Assembly (NCBI GenBank): GCA_025458165.1
Contig: JALOTB010000075.1
Span: 1 to 40,385 of the forward strand
Origin: Chromatiaceae bacterium
GTDB lineage: Bacteria > Pseudomonadota > Gammaproteobacteria > Chromatiales > Chromatiaceae
DNA: 40,385 bases
Direction: 5' to 3'
Shown here: piece after piece, positions 25,872-38,873 of the stretch
Layout of the letters: every line of letters begins with the position of its first letter
Numbering within the stretch: position 1 is the first letter of the stretch
Program-made: the position numbers and the translations under genes
Notes under the pieces: generated by a model
What the model was told of the DNA's origin: nothing
The model's database searches: none
The model's input: the letters and a program-made list of their open reading frames with translations, nothing else

Positions 25872-25965
25872 CGGGGCTCTCTGGCGGCGGCTGGGGTGCG
25901 TTGGTAATCGCTGGACAAGCGCCCAATAATAGCCAATTGCTGGCTCGCGGGGCACTGGCAAGCCG

Positions 25966-27972
<2,007 letters not shown>

Positions 27973-27996
27973 GTGCTCCGGGGGGATCGGCCTGTC

Positions 27997-28218
27997 TCAG
28001 CGACGCTCTCCGTCCGGCTCGTCGGCGGCAAGACGCCGCCGGAGCTCTTCGATGCCGAACGCGGGGGTGCCGGCCTCGGCGTCCTTGGCCTGACGCAACG
28101 CAAGCAGGTCTTCGAGATCCTCGAGATAGGCCTTGAGACGGTCGAACTCCTCGATCGGCAGCACTGCGAATTGCGGCTTGCCGTGGCGCGTGAGGTATTC
28201 CGGGTGCAGCTCGATCAT
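27997..28218 (-). CDS. Antitoxin of a RelE/ParE-type module
   Basis: A 73-aa protein: MIELHPEYLTRHGKPQFAV then LPIEEFDRLKAYLEDLEDLLALRQAKD, matching the Phd/RelB-like antitoxins with an N-terminal DNA-binding part and an acidic helical toxin-binding tail. It starts 10 nt after the toxin stop, on the same strand, so toxin comes first, the reverse of most relBE operons. It converges on uvrB with 24 nt between stops. ATG 28218 is preferred over the GTG-type upstream extension that would overlap the toxin. Confidence 0.8.
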   Translation of the reverse strand: MIELHPEYLTRHGKPQFAVLPIEEFDRLKAYLEDLEDLLALRQAKDAEAGTPAFGIEELRRRLAADEPDGERR

Positions 28219-28228
28219 GGCTCGGTCC

Positions 28229-28480
28229 TCAACGGTAGGCCTCTCGGCGGTGCAGGACACGATAGATGACGATGGACCGCTCGACCACCTCGAACAGGAC
28301 CCGATAATCGCCGACGCGCAGTCGATACTCCGGGGTGAAGTTGGTGAGCCGCTTGACGTCTCCCGTCAGGTCCGAGCCGAGGCGCTCGATGGCGGTCAGC
28401 ACTCGCTCCCGGTCTGCCCCGCCCACGGTCCTCAGGTCTTTCTCGACGCGAGGTTTGAACTGGAGCGCATAGGTTGTCAT
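28229..28480 (-). CDS. RelE/ParE-family toxin
   Basis: An 83-aa basic protein with the RelE/ParE fold: YALQFKPRVEKDLRTV, IERLGSDLTGDVKRLTNFTPEYRLRVGDYRVLFEV, then IVIYRVLHRREAYR. The conserved basic and aromatic residues (R in YRLRVGDYR, H and Y in VLHRREAYR) are those of mRNA-cleaving RelE types. It is the first gene of the pair. Target (ribosome or gyrase) cannot be settled from sequence alone. Confidence 0.85.
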   Translation of the reverse strand: MTTYALQFKPRVEKDLRTVGGADRERVLTAIERLGSDLTGDVKRLTNFTPEYRLRVGDYRVLFEVVERSIVIYRVLHRREAYR

Positions 28481-28499
28481 CCCTCCCCCTCTGGCCCAG

Positions 28500-28627
28500 A
28501 ACGGGGTAGTTAATGTCGCAGTCCGTCGCCGTGACGGCTGAGCGACCTCAGGTCGGTCCGGGGCTTCTCCGGCGACAGGAGCCCATCCGGTTCCGGTGAA
28601 CCGAAGCTAGGAGAAGCCGGTTTTTGC
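28500..28627 (+). ncRNA. Candidate structured RNA ending in an intrinsic-type terminator
   Basis: The gene-free stretch 28481-28724 holds several stems in a row on the plus strand: CCGTC/GACGG (28523-28527, 28533-28537), GACC/GGTC (28544-28547, 28551-28554), CGGTTC/GAACCG with a CGGT tetraloop (28588-28593, 28598-28603), and a closing stem GGCTTCTCC/GGAGAAGCC (28562-28570, 28610-28618) followed by GGTTTTTG. TAGTTAAT near 28507 could be a -10. It may be a small RNA, or just a terminator with a branched loop. Confidence 0.3.
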
Positions 28628-28724
28628 GTCAAGGCCGTCTTGGATCCTTTGCCAGACCGCCACGAAGGAGATGCTTTTCCTGTCCCGTTTCCGCCGAGTC
28701 GGCAGGATGATGTCGTTAGTGCGT

Positions 28725-28958
28725 CTATGCCGCCGACGGGCTCGCACGAGTCCCGACCTCGATGGACCTGCCGTTGGGCGCGGTACCGGGACGCCGAGGC
28801 CTCCTCCGTCGAGGGGCGGCACGGCGCCCCGCTCGCCGCTGGCGCGGCCGCTCAAGCAGGATCAACCCCTTCTCGACGAGGGCGGCGATCAGGCCGAGCA
28901 CGACATAGAGGCCCGAGAGGAAGGTCAGGATCACGAGGAGGTTCGCCGCGGTGCTCAT
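28725..28958 (-). CDS. Small single-pass membrane protein
   Basis: A 77-aa protein with one strong transmembrane segment (NLLVILTFLSGLYVVLGLIAALVEKGLILL, about residues 5-34) followed by a very basic tail full of R and P (RPRQRRAGRRAAPRRRRPRR). GGAG sits about 8 nt before the ATG at 28958. No family recognised. The basic tail should face the cytoplasm. It is divergent from the DUF99 gene by 73 nt. Confidence 0.5.
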   Translation of the reverse strand: MSTAANLLVILTFLSGLYVVLGLIAALVEKGLILLERPRQRRAGRRAAPRRRRPRRPGTAPNGRSIEVGTRASPSAA

Positions 28959-29031
28959 CGTCGGTCTCCGGTCTGGGTGGGTGCGGGACCGAGCATGCGC
29001 CGGGGGGAGGCTCAAAAGCTGAGCCCGCCCG

Positions 29032-29598
29032 ATGACCTCCGCCCTAACCCACGCCATCGGCATCGACGATGCGCCCTTTCGACCGGACTGCCGCGGCGAC
29101 GTGGACCTCATCGGCGCGGTCTGCTCCGGGCCGCGTCTCGACGGCGTGCTGCGCGCCAGGGTCCGGCGGGACGGGGCCAACGCCACGGAGCGGATCGCGA
29201 CGATGATCGAGTGCAGCCGCTTCCGGGGGCACGTGCAGCTCGTCCTACTCCAGGGGATCGCGGTGGCCGGCTTCAATGTGGTCGACATCCACGGGCTGAG
29301 CGGGCGGCTCGAGCGGCCGGTGGTGGCGGTCGCACGCAAGGCGCCGGACCTGGACGCCGTGCGTCGGGCCCTGCTCACCCGTGTCCCTGGCGGGGTGCGC
29401 AAGTGGCGGCTGATCGAGCGGGCGGGGCCGGCTCAGGCGGCGGCAGGGGTCTGGCTCCAGTGCGCGGGGATCACTTTGAAGCAAGCGGCGGATGCGGTGG
29501 CACGGCTCGCGGTCCACGGCCGCATCCCCGAGCCCTTGCGGCTCGCGCACCTGATCGCCGGCGGCCTTTCGGGACTGCCGACCCGCCAGCGGGTCTAG
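29032..29598 (+). CDS. DUF99 family protein (endonuclease V-like fold)
   Basis: A 188-aa protein matching DUF99: IGIDDAPFRPDCRGDVDLIGAVCSGPRLDGVL, then ATERIATMIECSRFRGHVQLVLLQGIAVAGFNVVDI and RPVVAVARKAPDL. The family is known mainly from archaea and resembles endonuclease V in fold. Two acidic residues in the first strand (IGIDD, residues 12-13) and the D in NVVDI may bind metal. Function is unproven; a nucleic-acid role is likely. It converges on sucB, with a hairpin between them. Confidence 0.82.
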   Translation: MTSALTHAIGIDDAPFRPDCRGDVDLIGAVCSGPRLDGVLRARVRRDGANATERIATMIECSRFRGHVQLVLLQGIAVAGFNVVDIHGLSGRLERPVVAVARKAPDLDAVRRALLTRVPGGVRKWRLIERAGPAQAAAGVWLQCAGITLKQAADAVARLAVHGRIPEPLRLAHLIAGGLSGLPTRQRV

Positions 29599-29653
29599 GT
29601 CGCGGACAGGGATGTGCCGCCATACTCAGGCGCGTCAGGGACCGAAAACGTAG

Positions 29654-29681
29654 GAGCCGGGAAATTGCGCTTTTCCGGCTC
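29654..29681. terminator. Bidirectional terminator hairpin between DUF99 gene and sucB
   Basis: GAGCCGG (29654-29660) pairs with CCGGCTC (29675-29681); GAAA and TTTT extend the stem to 11 pairs (one G-T) around a 6-nt loop. It lies between convergent stops. On either strand the lower stem provides A and T runs but no long T-tail follows. Confidence 0.6.
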
Positions 29682-29724
29682 AGTGCTGATTCTTGGCCAG
29701 GATGGCCAATGAATCCGCATCCCC

Positions 29725-30959
29725 TCAAACGCGGAGCAGCAGCCGCGCCGGGTCCTCCAGGGTCTCCTTGATGGTGACGAGGAACTGCACCGCCTCGCGC
29801 CCGTCGATGATCCGATGGTCGTAGGACAGGGCCAGGTACATCATCGGCCGCACGATGATCTGACCCTTCTCCACCACCGGCCGGTCCTGGATCTTGTGCA
29901 TCCCGAGGATGGCGCTCTGGGGCGGATTGAGGATCGGGGTGGAGAGCAGTGAGCCGAACACCCCGCCGTTGGTAATGGAGAAGGTCCCACCGGTTAGCTC
30001 TTCGAAGCTCAGGGTGCCGTCCTTGGCCTTACGGCCGAACTCGGAGACGCCGAGCTCGATGTCGGCCATGGTGAGCTGATCGCAGTTGCGCAGGATCGGC
30101 ACCACCAGTCCGCGCGGGCTGCTCACGGCGATGCCGATGTCGTAATAGCCGTGGTAGATGATGTCGCCGCCGTCGACCGAGGCATTGACCACGGGAAAGC
30201 GCTGCAGGGCCTCGACCGCGGCCTTGACGAAGAAGGACATGAAGCCCAGTCGCACCCCATGGGTCTTCTCGAACTGGTCCTTGTAGGTCAACCGCAGGTC
30301 CATCACCGCCTGCATGTTGACCTCGTTGAAGGTGGTGAGGATCGCGGCGGTACGCTGGGCCTCGACCAGGCGCTCGGCGATGCGGGCGCGCAGGCGCGTC
30401 ATCGCCACCCGCTGCTCCGGGCGGCCGGCCTCGCCGGTCAGCCGCGGCTGCTCGGCGCGCGGGACGGCCTCGGGATCGACGTCTGGCGCTGAGCGCTCGC
30501 GGGCGTCGAGGAAGGCGATCACGTCGGCCTTCTGGATGCGCCCGTCGCGGCCCGTCCCCTGGATCTGGCTGGGATCGAGCGCGAGCTCCTTGACCAGCCG
30601 GCGGGCGGCCGGCGCCAGCAGGGGCTCGGCGGGGGAATTCTTCGCGGCGGCCGCCGCCGGGCTCGGTGCTGCGGCCGGCTTCGGCTCGACCGCGGCTGGC
30701 TGGGCCGGCGCTATACCGCTCGGCACGCCGGCCTCGATCAGCGCCAGCAGGGCGTCGGCCTGGACGACGTCCCCCTCCTTGGCGCGGATCTCCGCGAGCA
30801 GACCATCAGCGGGTGCCGGCACTTCGAGCACCACCTTGTCGGTCTCCAGGTCCACCAGCGTTTCGTCCTTGCGTACCGCCTCGCCCGGCCGCTTGTGCCA
30901 GGTGAGCACGGTGGCATCGGCGACGGACTCGGGGAGCGCGGGCACGCGCACTTCGCTGC

Positions 30960-30963
<4 letters not shown>
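29725..30963 (-). CDS. sucB: 2-oxoglutarate dehydrogenase E2 (dihydrolipoamide succinyltransferase)
   Basis: A 412-aa E2 protein: lipoyl domain (1-75) with the lipoylated lysine K43 in [11 protein letters not shown], an Ala/Pro linker (about 80-115), the E3-binding domain ([35 protein letters not shown]), and the catalytic domain with [18 protein letters not shown] holding the active-site His and Asp. It transfers succinyl groups to CoA in the TCA cycle. Its ATG overlaps the sucA stop (ATGA), so the two are translationally coupled. No lpd (E3) gene follows. Confidence 0.96.
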
Positions 30964-33815
<2,852 letters not shown>

Positions 33816-33963
33816 GCGGTGTGACTCGGCGGCGAATTGGGTCGGGGTGACGGGCAGCAATGATCGCAGTGTATAGCACAAGGGACGCCCTCGGGTCCGG
33901 CGCTTTGCTGCGCCTGCGTCATCGTCGGGAGACGCCGGGTCCGGTAGCGGCCGGGGCGGGGCG

Positions 33964-34191
33964 ATGACGGAAAAACCCGATACGCCGCTCGCCCGGGGCG
34001 AGCGCGAGCGGTGCAAGCTGCGGGTTGCTCGCCTGGAGTCGGACCTCGCCTACTTCCAGGCCCGGATCGAGCTCCTCGGCGAGCCGCGCAGCGCCAACCA
34101 GCAGGCCCAGCGCCGGGTGTTTCAGCTCCTCTGCGAGGGGATTGGCGCGCGGCTCGCTGAGGAGCGCCGGCGCTTGTCGTTCGAGGCTTGA
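33964..34191 (+). CDS. Small hypothetical helical protein (75 aa)
   Basis: A 75-aa charged protein, predicted largely helical: ERERCKLRVARLESDLAYFQARIELLGEP then NQQAQRRVFQLLCEGIGARLAEERRRL. The heptad-like spacing of L, F and I suggests a short coiled coil. No family recognised. It is divergent from sucA and lies 79 nt before the broken pilin gene. Codon use is like its neighbours. Confidence 0.5.
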   Translation: MTEKPDTPLARGERERCKLRVARLESDLAYFQARIELLGEPRSANQQAQRRVFQLLCEGIGARLAEERRRLSFEA

Positions 34192-34270
34192 CCCCTGGGC
34201 GGGCCGCCGTGAAGGGGCGCCGGGATTGCCCTACACTGGGGTTAATCAGCCCCCGTCCGCCTACTCCCGG

Positions 34271-34811
34271 ATGAGCCACCGATCGCCTGCTACGCCAGTC
34301 GCCGAGCCGCCGGTCAAGCCCGCCGGCCTGCGCCAGCGCGGGCTGACCCTGATCGAGCTGCTCACCACTCTGGCCCTCGCCGCCATCCTGCTGACACTGG
34401 GTGTCCCGGCCTTCAATGAGCTGATGGCGCGCCATCGCGTGACCGCGCTCCGAGGCGCTCAAGCGCGGGTCGCGCGTCGCGCTCTGCACCGGCGGGGCGG
34501 TGGGCACCGAGCTCAAATGCTTGGCCGGCGACTGGCATGCCGGGTATCTCATCTTCGCCGACGCCGACGGCAATGGCGTGGTGGATGATCCGGCCGATGC
34601 GCTGCGCCTGGTCGCGGGCAGCCCCGATGCGCCCGTTCGGATCACCAGCGGCCGGCAGCAAGTCGGCTTCCTGGCCGATGGGACCGCGGACCTTGCCGAT
34701 GACATACCGGCGACCTGGACCTTCTGTGCCACGGGCTCGCACACCCATCCCAAGGCGGCCGTCCTGGCGCGCTCCGGGCGCGCGAGTGTGACCGCCGGCA
34801 TCTGCCCCTGA
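34271..34811 (+). pseudogene. Broken type IV pilin-like gene (GspH/FimT family)
   Basis: The N-terminal frame has a prepilin leader and cleavage motif, QRGLTLIELLTTLALAAILLTLGVPAFNELMARHRVTAL, ending near 34451. The rest is in another frame from 34449 on: SEALKRGSRVALCTGG, CLAGDWHAGYLIFADADGNGVVD, then a C-terminus closing with CP at 34811. In GspH/FimT proteins about ten residues normally sit between the two blocks (before RSEALKRG), so an internal deletion that was not a multiple of three joined them out of frame. A minor pilin is therefore lost, unless sequencing error explains it. Confidence 0.75.
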
Positions 34812-34845
34812 GCGGCCCGCCGCCGCGTTCGATCCGGGGGGACCA

Positions 34846-35466
34846 TCAACCGTCGGCGAGCAGACCCCGCAGCACCTCGCGCAGCCTCAGCTCGGCCCGC
34901 GCCAGGCGCAGCCGCTCGGCGGCGAGCACGCTGGCCAGCTCGGCGAGCGCGGTCTCGAAGCGGTCGTTGACCACCAGGTAGTCGTACTCCGCGTAGTGCG
35001 CCATCTCCTCGCGCGCCCGGGCCATGCGTCCGGCGATCACGGCGTCGCTGTCCTGCCCCCGTCCGCGCAGCCGCTCCTCCAGTGTCCGGGCCGACGGCGG
35101 GAGGACGAACACCGAGACCGCCTGCGGGAAGCGCGAGCGGACCTGCCGCGCCCCCTGCCAGTCGATCTCCAGCACCAGGTCGCGTCCGCCCGCGAGCTGC
35201 TCGCGCACGCTCGCCTCGGCGGTCCCGTAGCGGTTGCCGAACACCTCGGCATGCTCCAGGAAGGCACCTTCCGCGACCATCTCGGCGAAGCGCTCGGCGC
35301 CCACGAAGTGATAGTGCACCCCGTCCTGCTCCCCGGGCCGGGGTGCCCGGGTCGTGTAGGAGATGGCCAGCCCCAGGCCGCGGTCTCGCTCGAGCAGCGC
35401 CTTGACCAGGCTGGTCTTTCCCGCCCCCGACGGGGCCGAGACGATATAGAGGATACCCTCGCTCAT
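34846..35466 (-). CDS. gmk: Guanylate kinase
   Basis: A 206-aa nucleotide kinase phosphorylating GMP to GDP. The P-loop is APSGAGKTS (11-19); the GMP-binding region shows [20 protein letters not shown] and [29 protein letters not shown] and the lid [11 protein letters not shown] follow. ATG 35466 gives the standard [14 protein letters not shown] start; the longer frame has no support. It is the only gene of its strand here and converges on the broken pilin gene. Confidence 0.96.
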   Translation of the reverse strand: MSEGILYIVSAPSGAGKTSLVKALLERDRGLGLAISYTTRAPRPGEQDGVHYHFVGAERFAEMVAEGAFLEHAEVFGNRYGTAEASVREQLAGGRDLVLEIDWQGARQVRSRFPQAVSVFVLPPSARTLEERLRGRGQDSDAVIAGRMARAREEMAHYAEYDYLVVNDRFETALAELASVLAAERLRLARAELRLREVLRGLLADG

Positions 35467-35797
35467 AACCTGATCTTCGCGCCTCCCGTGTCTCACTCGA
35501 TGCCCTGGATCTGCGTCTAGCGCGGTCCCGCGCTGGGGTTCGGTGGTCCGGCGACCAAGCCGGTCTGGCTCCTGCTTGACCGCGGGCCGGCTACTCCTCA
35601 GGCCCGCCGTAGGCCGACCACCGGCAATGCCGCGATGCCCGCCTGGCTGACGCCTGCGAGCATACCCGGAGTAAAGTGTTGGCCGCTGATCTCCCTGGCG
35701 TCGCTCGACCGGCGCGGCGGTGCTCGGCGGAGCCGCGGGACCGGCCGAGGGCAGGGGGAGGGAACCGGGGTCAAGGCGCAACGGCCGTCGTCGTCGA
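35467..35797. other. Gene-free gap between gmk and bchO
   Basis: This 331-nt stretch holds no gene I can support. One open frame ends in a TGA that overlaps the bchO ATG (ATGA, 35798-35801), the layout of coupled genes, and in phototrophs bchO often follows bchD. The peptide (ending QGATAVVVE) shows no clear BchD similarity, so a bchD remnant is only a possibility. Confidence 0.35.
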
Positions 35798-36691
35798 ATG
35801 AGTGACACACCGCGATGGGAGCACCAAGGCCGGGACTGGCCGAACCGTGAGGCGAGCCGCTTCGTGCTGGCCGGGGGGCTGCGCTGGCATGTGCAGGTCC
35901 TCGGCCAGGGGCCGGTCCTGCTCCTCATCCACGGCACCGGCGCGGCCACGCACTCATGGCGCGATCTGGCCCCGTTGCTCGCCGCGCAGTTCACCGTCGT
36001 CGCCCCGGACCTGCCGGGGCACGGCTTCACCGAAACGCCCGCGGCGGCCGGGCTATCGCTCCCGGGGATGGCGGCGGGGCTCGCCGCCCTGCTGGCCGTG
36101 CTCGACGTCAAGCCCGACCTGGCCCTGGGCCACTCCGCCGGTGCCGCCATCCTCGCGCGGCTCTGTCTCGACGGGCGTATCGCGCCGCGCGCTTTGATCA
36201 GCCTCAATGGCGCGCTCCTACCCCTGCGCGGGCTGGCCGGTCAGGTCTTCTCGCCGGCGGCCAAGCTGCTGGCCGCCAATCCGTTGGTCCCGCGGCTCTT
36301 CGCCTGGAGAGCGGCCGGCCCAGACGCCGTCGAGCGCCTGGTCGCGAGCACCGGCTCGCGCCTGCCGCCGCAGGGTGTCGAGCTCTACCGGCGACTCGTC
36401 ACCACCCCCAGCCATGTCGCCGCCACCCTGCGCATGATGGCCAACTGGGACCTCCAGCCCCTAGCGAAGGAGCTGCCCCAGCTCAAGGTCCCCTTGGTCC
36501 TGGTCGTCGCCGAGGCCGATACGACGGTGCGCCCGGCCGAGGCCCAGCGCGTGCGCGTCCTCCTGCCGAACGCCGAGCTCATCACCCTCCCCGGGCTCGG
36601 CCACCTCGCCCACGAGGAGCGCCCCGAGCAAGTCGCCGCCCTCGTCCGCGACATCGCCGAGCGCTACGGGCTACCGCCCGCAGTCGAGTGA
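35798..36691 (+). CDS. bchO: BchO-type alpha/beta hydrolase (Mg-chelatase accessory)
   Basis: A 297-aa alpha/beta hydrolase whose start, [21 protein letters not shown], and [20 protein letters not shown] are typical of BchO, a putative magnesium-chelatase accessory factor in bacteriochlorophyll-making bacteria. The nucleophile is S113 in [10 protein letters not shown]; the His is in [13 protein letters not shown]. Its exact reaction is unknown. This is the main sign of phototrophy in the window. No bchD or bchI is adjacent here. ATG 35798 is favoured since the protein then starts as expected. Confidence 0.82.
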   Translation: MSDTPRWEHQGRDWPNREASRFVLAGGLRWHVQVLGQGPVLLLIHGTGAATHSWRDLAPLLAAQFTVVAPDLPGHGFTETPAAAGLSLPGMAAGLAALLAVLDVKPDLALGHSAGAAILARLCLDGRIAPRALISLNGALLPLRGLAGQVFSPAAKLLAANPLVPRLFAWRAAGPDAVERLVASTGSRLPPQGVELYRRLVTTPSHVAATLRMMANWDLQPLAKELPQLKVPLVLVVAEADTTVRPAEAQRVRVLLPNAELITLPGLGHLAHEERPEQVAALVRDIAERYGLPPAVE

Positions 36692-36766
36692 CGCGGGGCT
36701 GTCCACGCTGTGGCGCTTCGGCCGGCCGCGGTACGCCACCCGCCGGTGCAATGCATCCGCCGCGGG

Positions 36767-37929
36767 CTAGCCGATCGCGGGCGCGCAGGGGTCAAACACC
36801 TCGCTGACCCGCCCCCAGGGGAGCACACGGATCCCCTGGTGGCGCGTCGCAGACTCCCCGCCGAAGACCAGCGTGGGCTCGCGCGCGCGATCGCCGGCAA
36901 GCGCCATCCACCGCTGCAGCCCCCGGAAGTAGTCCGGGTTCAGCGTCTGTCCCGACTTGATCTCGATTGGCATCAACCATCGATCTCCTGGCCGCTGCTG
37001 TCGCGCCAGAACCAGAGATCCGCTGGCACGCCCCGGTTGAGGCGCCATTTGACCAGCTCCGAGACGACGAAGGTCTCGAACACACTCCCGCGCAGCGGGT
37101 GGGCCGCGAGCTGCTCGGCCTCGCGGATCCCCAGCAGCCAGCACAGCAGACCGCAATCGTAGAAATAGAGCTTCGGCGCCTTGATTAGCCGCTTGTTGAA
37201 ATTGGCGTGATGCGGGCGGAGTAGAAACAGCAGGTAGCTCGCCTCCAGTACCGAGAGCCAGGCCTTCGCCGTGTTGTGCGTGACCCCACAGTCGGTAGCC
37301 AGCGCCGACAGGTTCACGACCTGGCCCGAGCGCCCCGCGCAGAGTCGTACGAAGCGCTGAAAGGTCTCCAGGTCCTGGACCTTGAGCGATTGCCGAACGT
37401 CGCGCTCCACGTACGCCGTCACGTAGGCCGGGAACCAGAGGGCCGGCGAGAGCGCGCGGTCGTAGAGCGCTGGGTAGCCGCCGTGGAACAGCAGGTCATC
37501 GAGCCAATCCGGGCGGCTGGCGGCGCGCGCCAGCTCCGAGACCGTGAACGGCAGCAGCTCCACGAAGGCGCTGCGCCCAGCGAGTGACTGGGTAACACCC
37601 GAGAGCAGGCCGAATTGCTGCGATCCCGTCAGCAGGAACCGGCCCATGCGACCATCGCGGTCCACCTGCGTCTGCAGGTACGACAGCAGGTCCGGGGCCC
37701 GCTGGACCTCGTCGAGCACAGCGCCCTCGCCCAGATCGCCGAGAAACCCCCGAGGGTCCTCCTGCGCAAGGTGTCGCACGTCCGGGTCCTCCAGCGAGCG
37801 GTAGGGCCGGTCCGCGAGCACCGCGCGCGCCAAGGTCTTCTTACCCGACTGCCGGGGACCGGCCAGCGTGACGATCGGGAAACCCCGGAGCAGGGTGTGC
37901 AGGGTGGGCTCGGCATCGCGCGGGATCAT
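36767..37929 (-). pseudogene. Frameshifted AAA_14/DUF4143 ATPase
   Basis: The N-terminal frame (37929 to 36973) reads GPRQSGKKTLARAV, LEDPDVRHLAQEDPRGFL, VLDEVQRAPDLLSYLQ, LLTGSQQFGLLSGVTQSLAGR and the DUF4143 part, ending WFWRDSSGQEIDG and a stop. A second frame continues LMPIEIKSGQTLNPDYFRGLQRWMALAG to 36767. In the family a few residues join these blocks (EVDLL...PIEIKSG), so a small deletion shifted the frame across the nuclease-like EVD...EIK motif. Walker A has GKK where GKT/S is usual. Both changes suggest a dead gene. Family function is poorly defined. Confidence 0.8.
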
Positions 37930-38047
37930 GCCGGCAAGGCAGCACTAGGGTGCCGATTGTCAAAACCTTTAACAATCTGCTCGACCGACTGCGGGCGAGC
38001 GCGAGCTCGGCCCTTCTGGCTCCCGCCCTGGGGTGGAAGCACCTGCC

Positions 38048-38294
38048 GACGCTCCGCGTCGACTCACCGTGCCGACGAGCCGCCCTGCGTGCGTCCCCAC
38101 CATCGGCGGCGACCGCCTCGTCATTCTGGTTCCCAGGTCCTACTTGGGAGCCCGGTGCCAGAAGCTCTGCTTCCCGAGTCAGCGCCACGCAAAGCAGAGC
38201 TTTGCGCACCGCGTTCCCAAGCGGAGCTTGGGAACGAGCGCAGACGGGGCCAGGCGGGGGAGGTTGTCGCGTGTACGTCGGGCTTCAGCCCGAC
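38048..38294. repeat. Cluster of short perfect palindromes with changing arms
   Basis: Stems in order: GACGC/GCGTC (38048-38060, loop TCC); GGTTCCCA/TGGGAGCC (38128-38152, one mismatch); GAAGC/GCTTC (38161-38173, loop TCT); CGCAAAGC/GCTTTGCG (38188-38206, loop AGA); GTTCCCAAGC/GCTTGGGAAC (38213-38235, loop GGA); GTCGGGCT/AGCCCGAC (38277-38294, loop TC). Several share a GC-NNN-GC heart with different but self-complementary flanks. The whole 37930-38438 region has no gene. Confidence 0.75.
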
Positions 38295-38438
38295 ACCCTC
38301 TCCCTGCCCCTGGGTTCGGTGGTCGTTCGGCCGGAGTCCGCCTCGCGTTCGTGCCGCACCTCGCCGCTTCGCTCGGCTGCCCCGAGCCCGCGGAAAACGG
38401 GTGATATGCCGCAGCCGTAAGGGCTATTCACACATAAC

Positions 38439-38452
38439 TTGCGGTAGATCAA
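38439..38452 (+). promoter_or_regulatory. Possible FNR/Anr box
   Basis: TTGCGGTAGATCAA fits TTGAT-N4-ATCAA at 8 of 10 defined positions. FNR-type regulators often control bacterial cytochrome c peroxidases, and the dihaem gene lies downstream on the plus strand, but about 420 nt away. The link is therefore weak. Confidence 0.3.
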
Positions 38453-38873
38453 AGTCCCTACATTTCTTGAGGCTGAGGTCCCAGTTCTCGCCTAATGTTG
38501 TGAGTGCCCGCAGCACTCACTGTTCTCTCTCTGGGGTGCTCACGAGGAGCAGCGGAAGGCAACAAACGCATGTGCAGCTTACGGAACGAACCTCGCCAGG
38601 CAGGCGCCACCCGCCCTGGCACCTTGCAGGGAATCCCCGGGGTCCCACCCCAGAGGAAGCGATTTGCAATCGCGACCCGCGACCGCCCGTCCTCCCTCAG
38701 CGCCGAGCCATCCCAGGCGTCCCATCGCGGCTGCCAGCCGCTCCCCATCGAAGCGGGATCGACGCTGCCCGGCACCCGAGTTTCGCAACGCTGCCCCGCG
38801 CGGGCACATCCCGTGGACCTGGTTATAAAACCGGGATCCTGACCGTCCCCAGCCAATGCAATAGGAGGAACCT
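38453..38873 (+). other. Long gene-free leader before the dihaem cytochrome gene
   Basis: It holds a perfect 8-bp hairpin GTGAGTGC/GCACTCAC (38500-38507, 38513-38520, 5-nt loop) followed by TGTTCTCTCTCT, and a smaller stem GCGATT/AATCGC near 38658. TATAAA at 38824-38829 could be a -10 for the cytochrome gene, with no good -35. Open frames here do not look like protein. Confidence 0.4.

Noticed and set aside
38128..38294. CRISPR array
   Set aside because: The repeated units are short palindromes of differing sequence without constant-length spacers, and there are no cas genes.
38458..38856. 132-codon open frame on the minus strand before the dihaem gene
   Set aside because: No ribosome site, no family match and a composition typical of non-coding GC-rich DNA.
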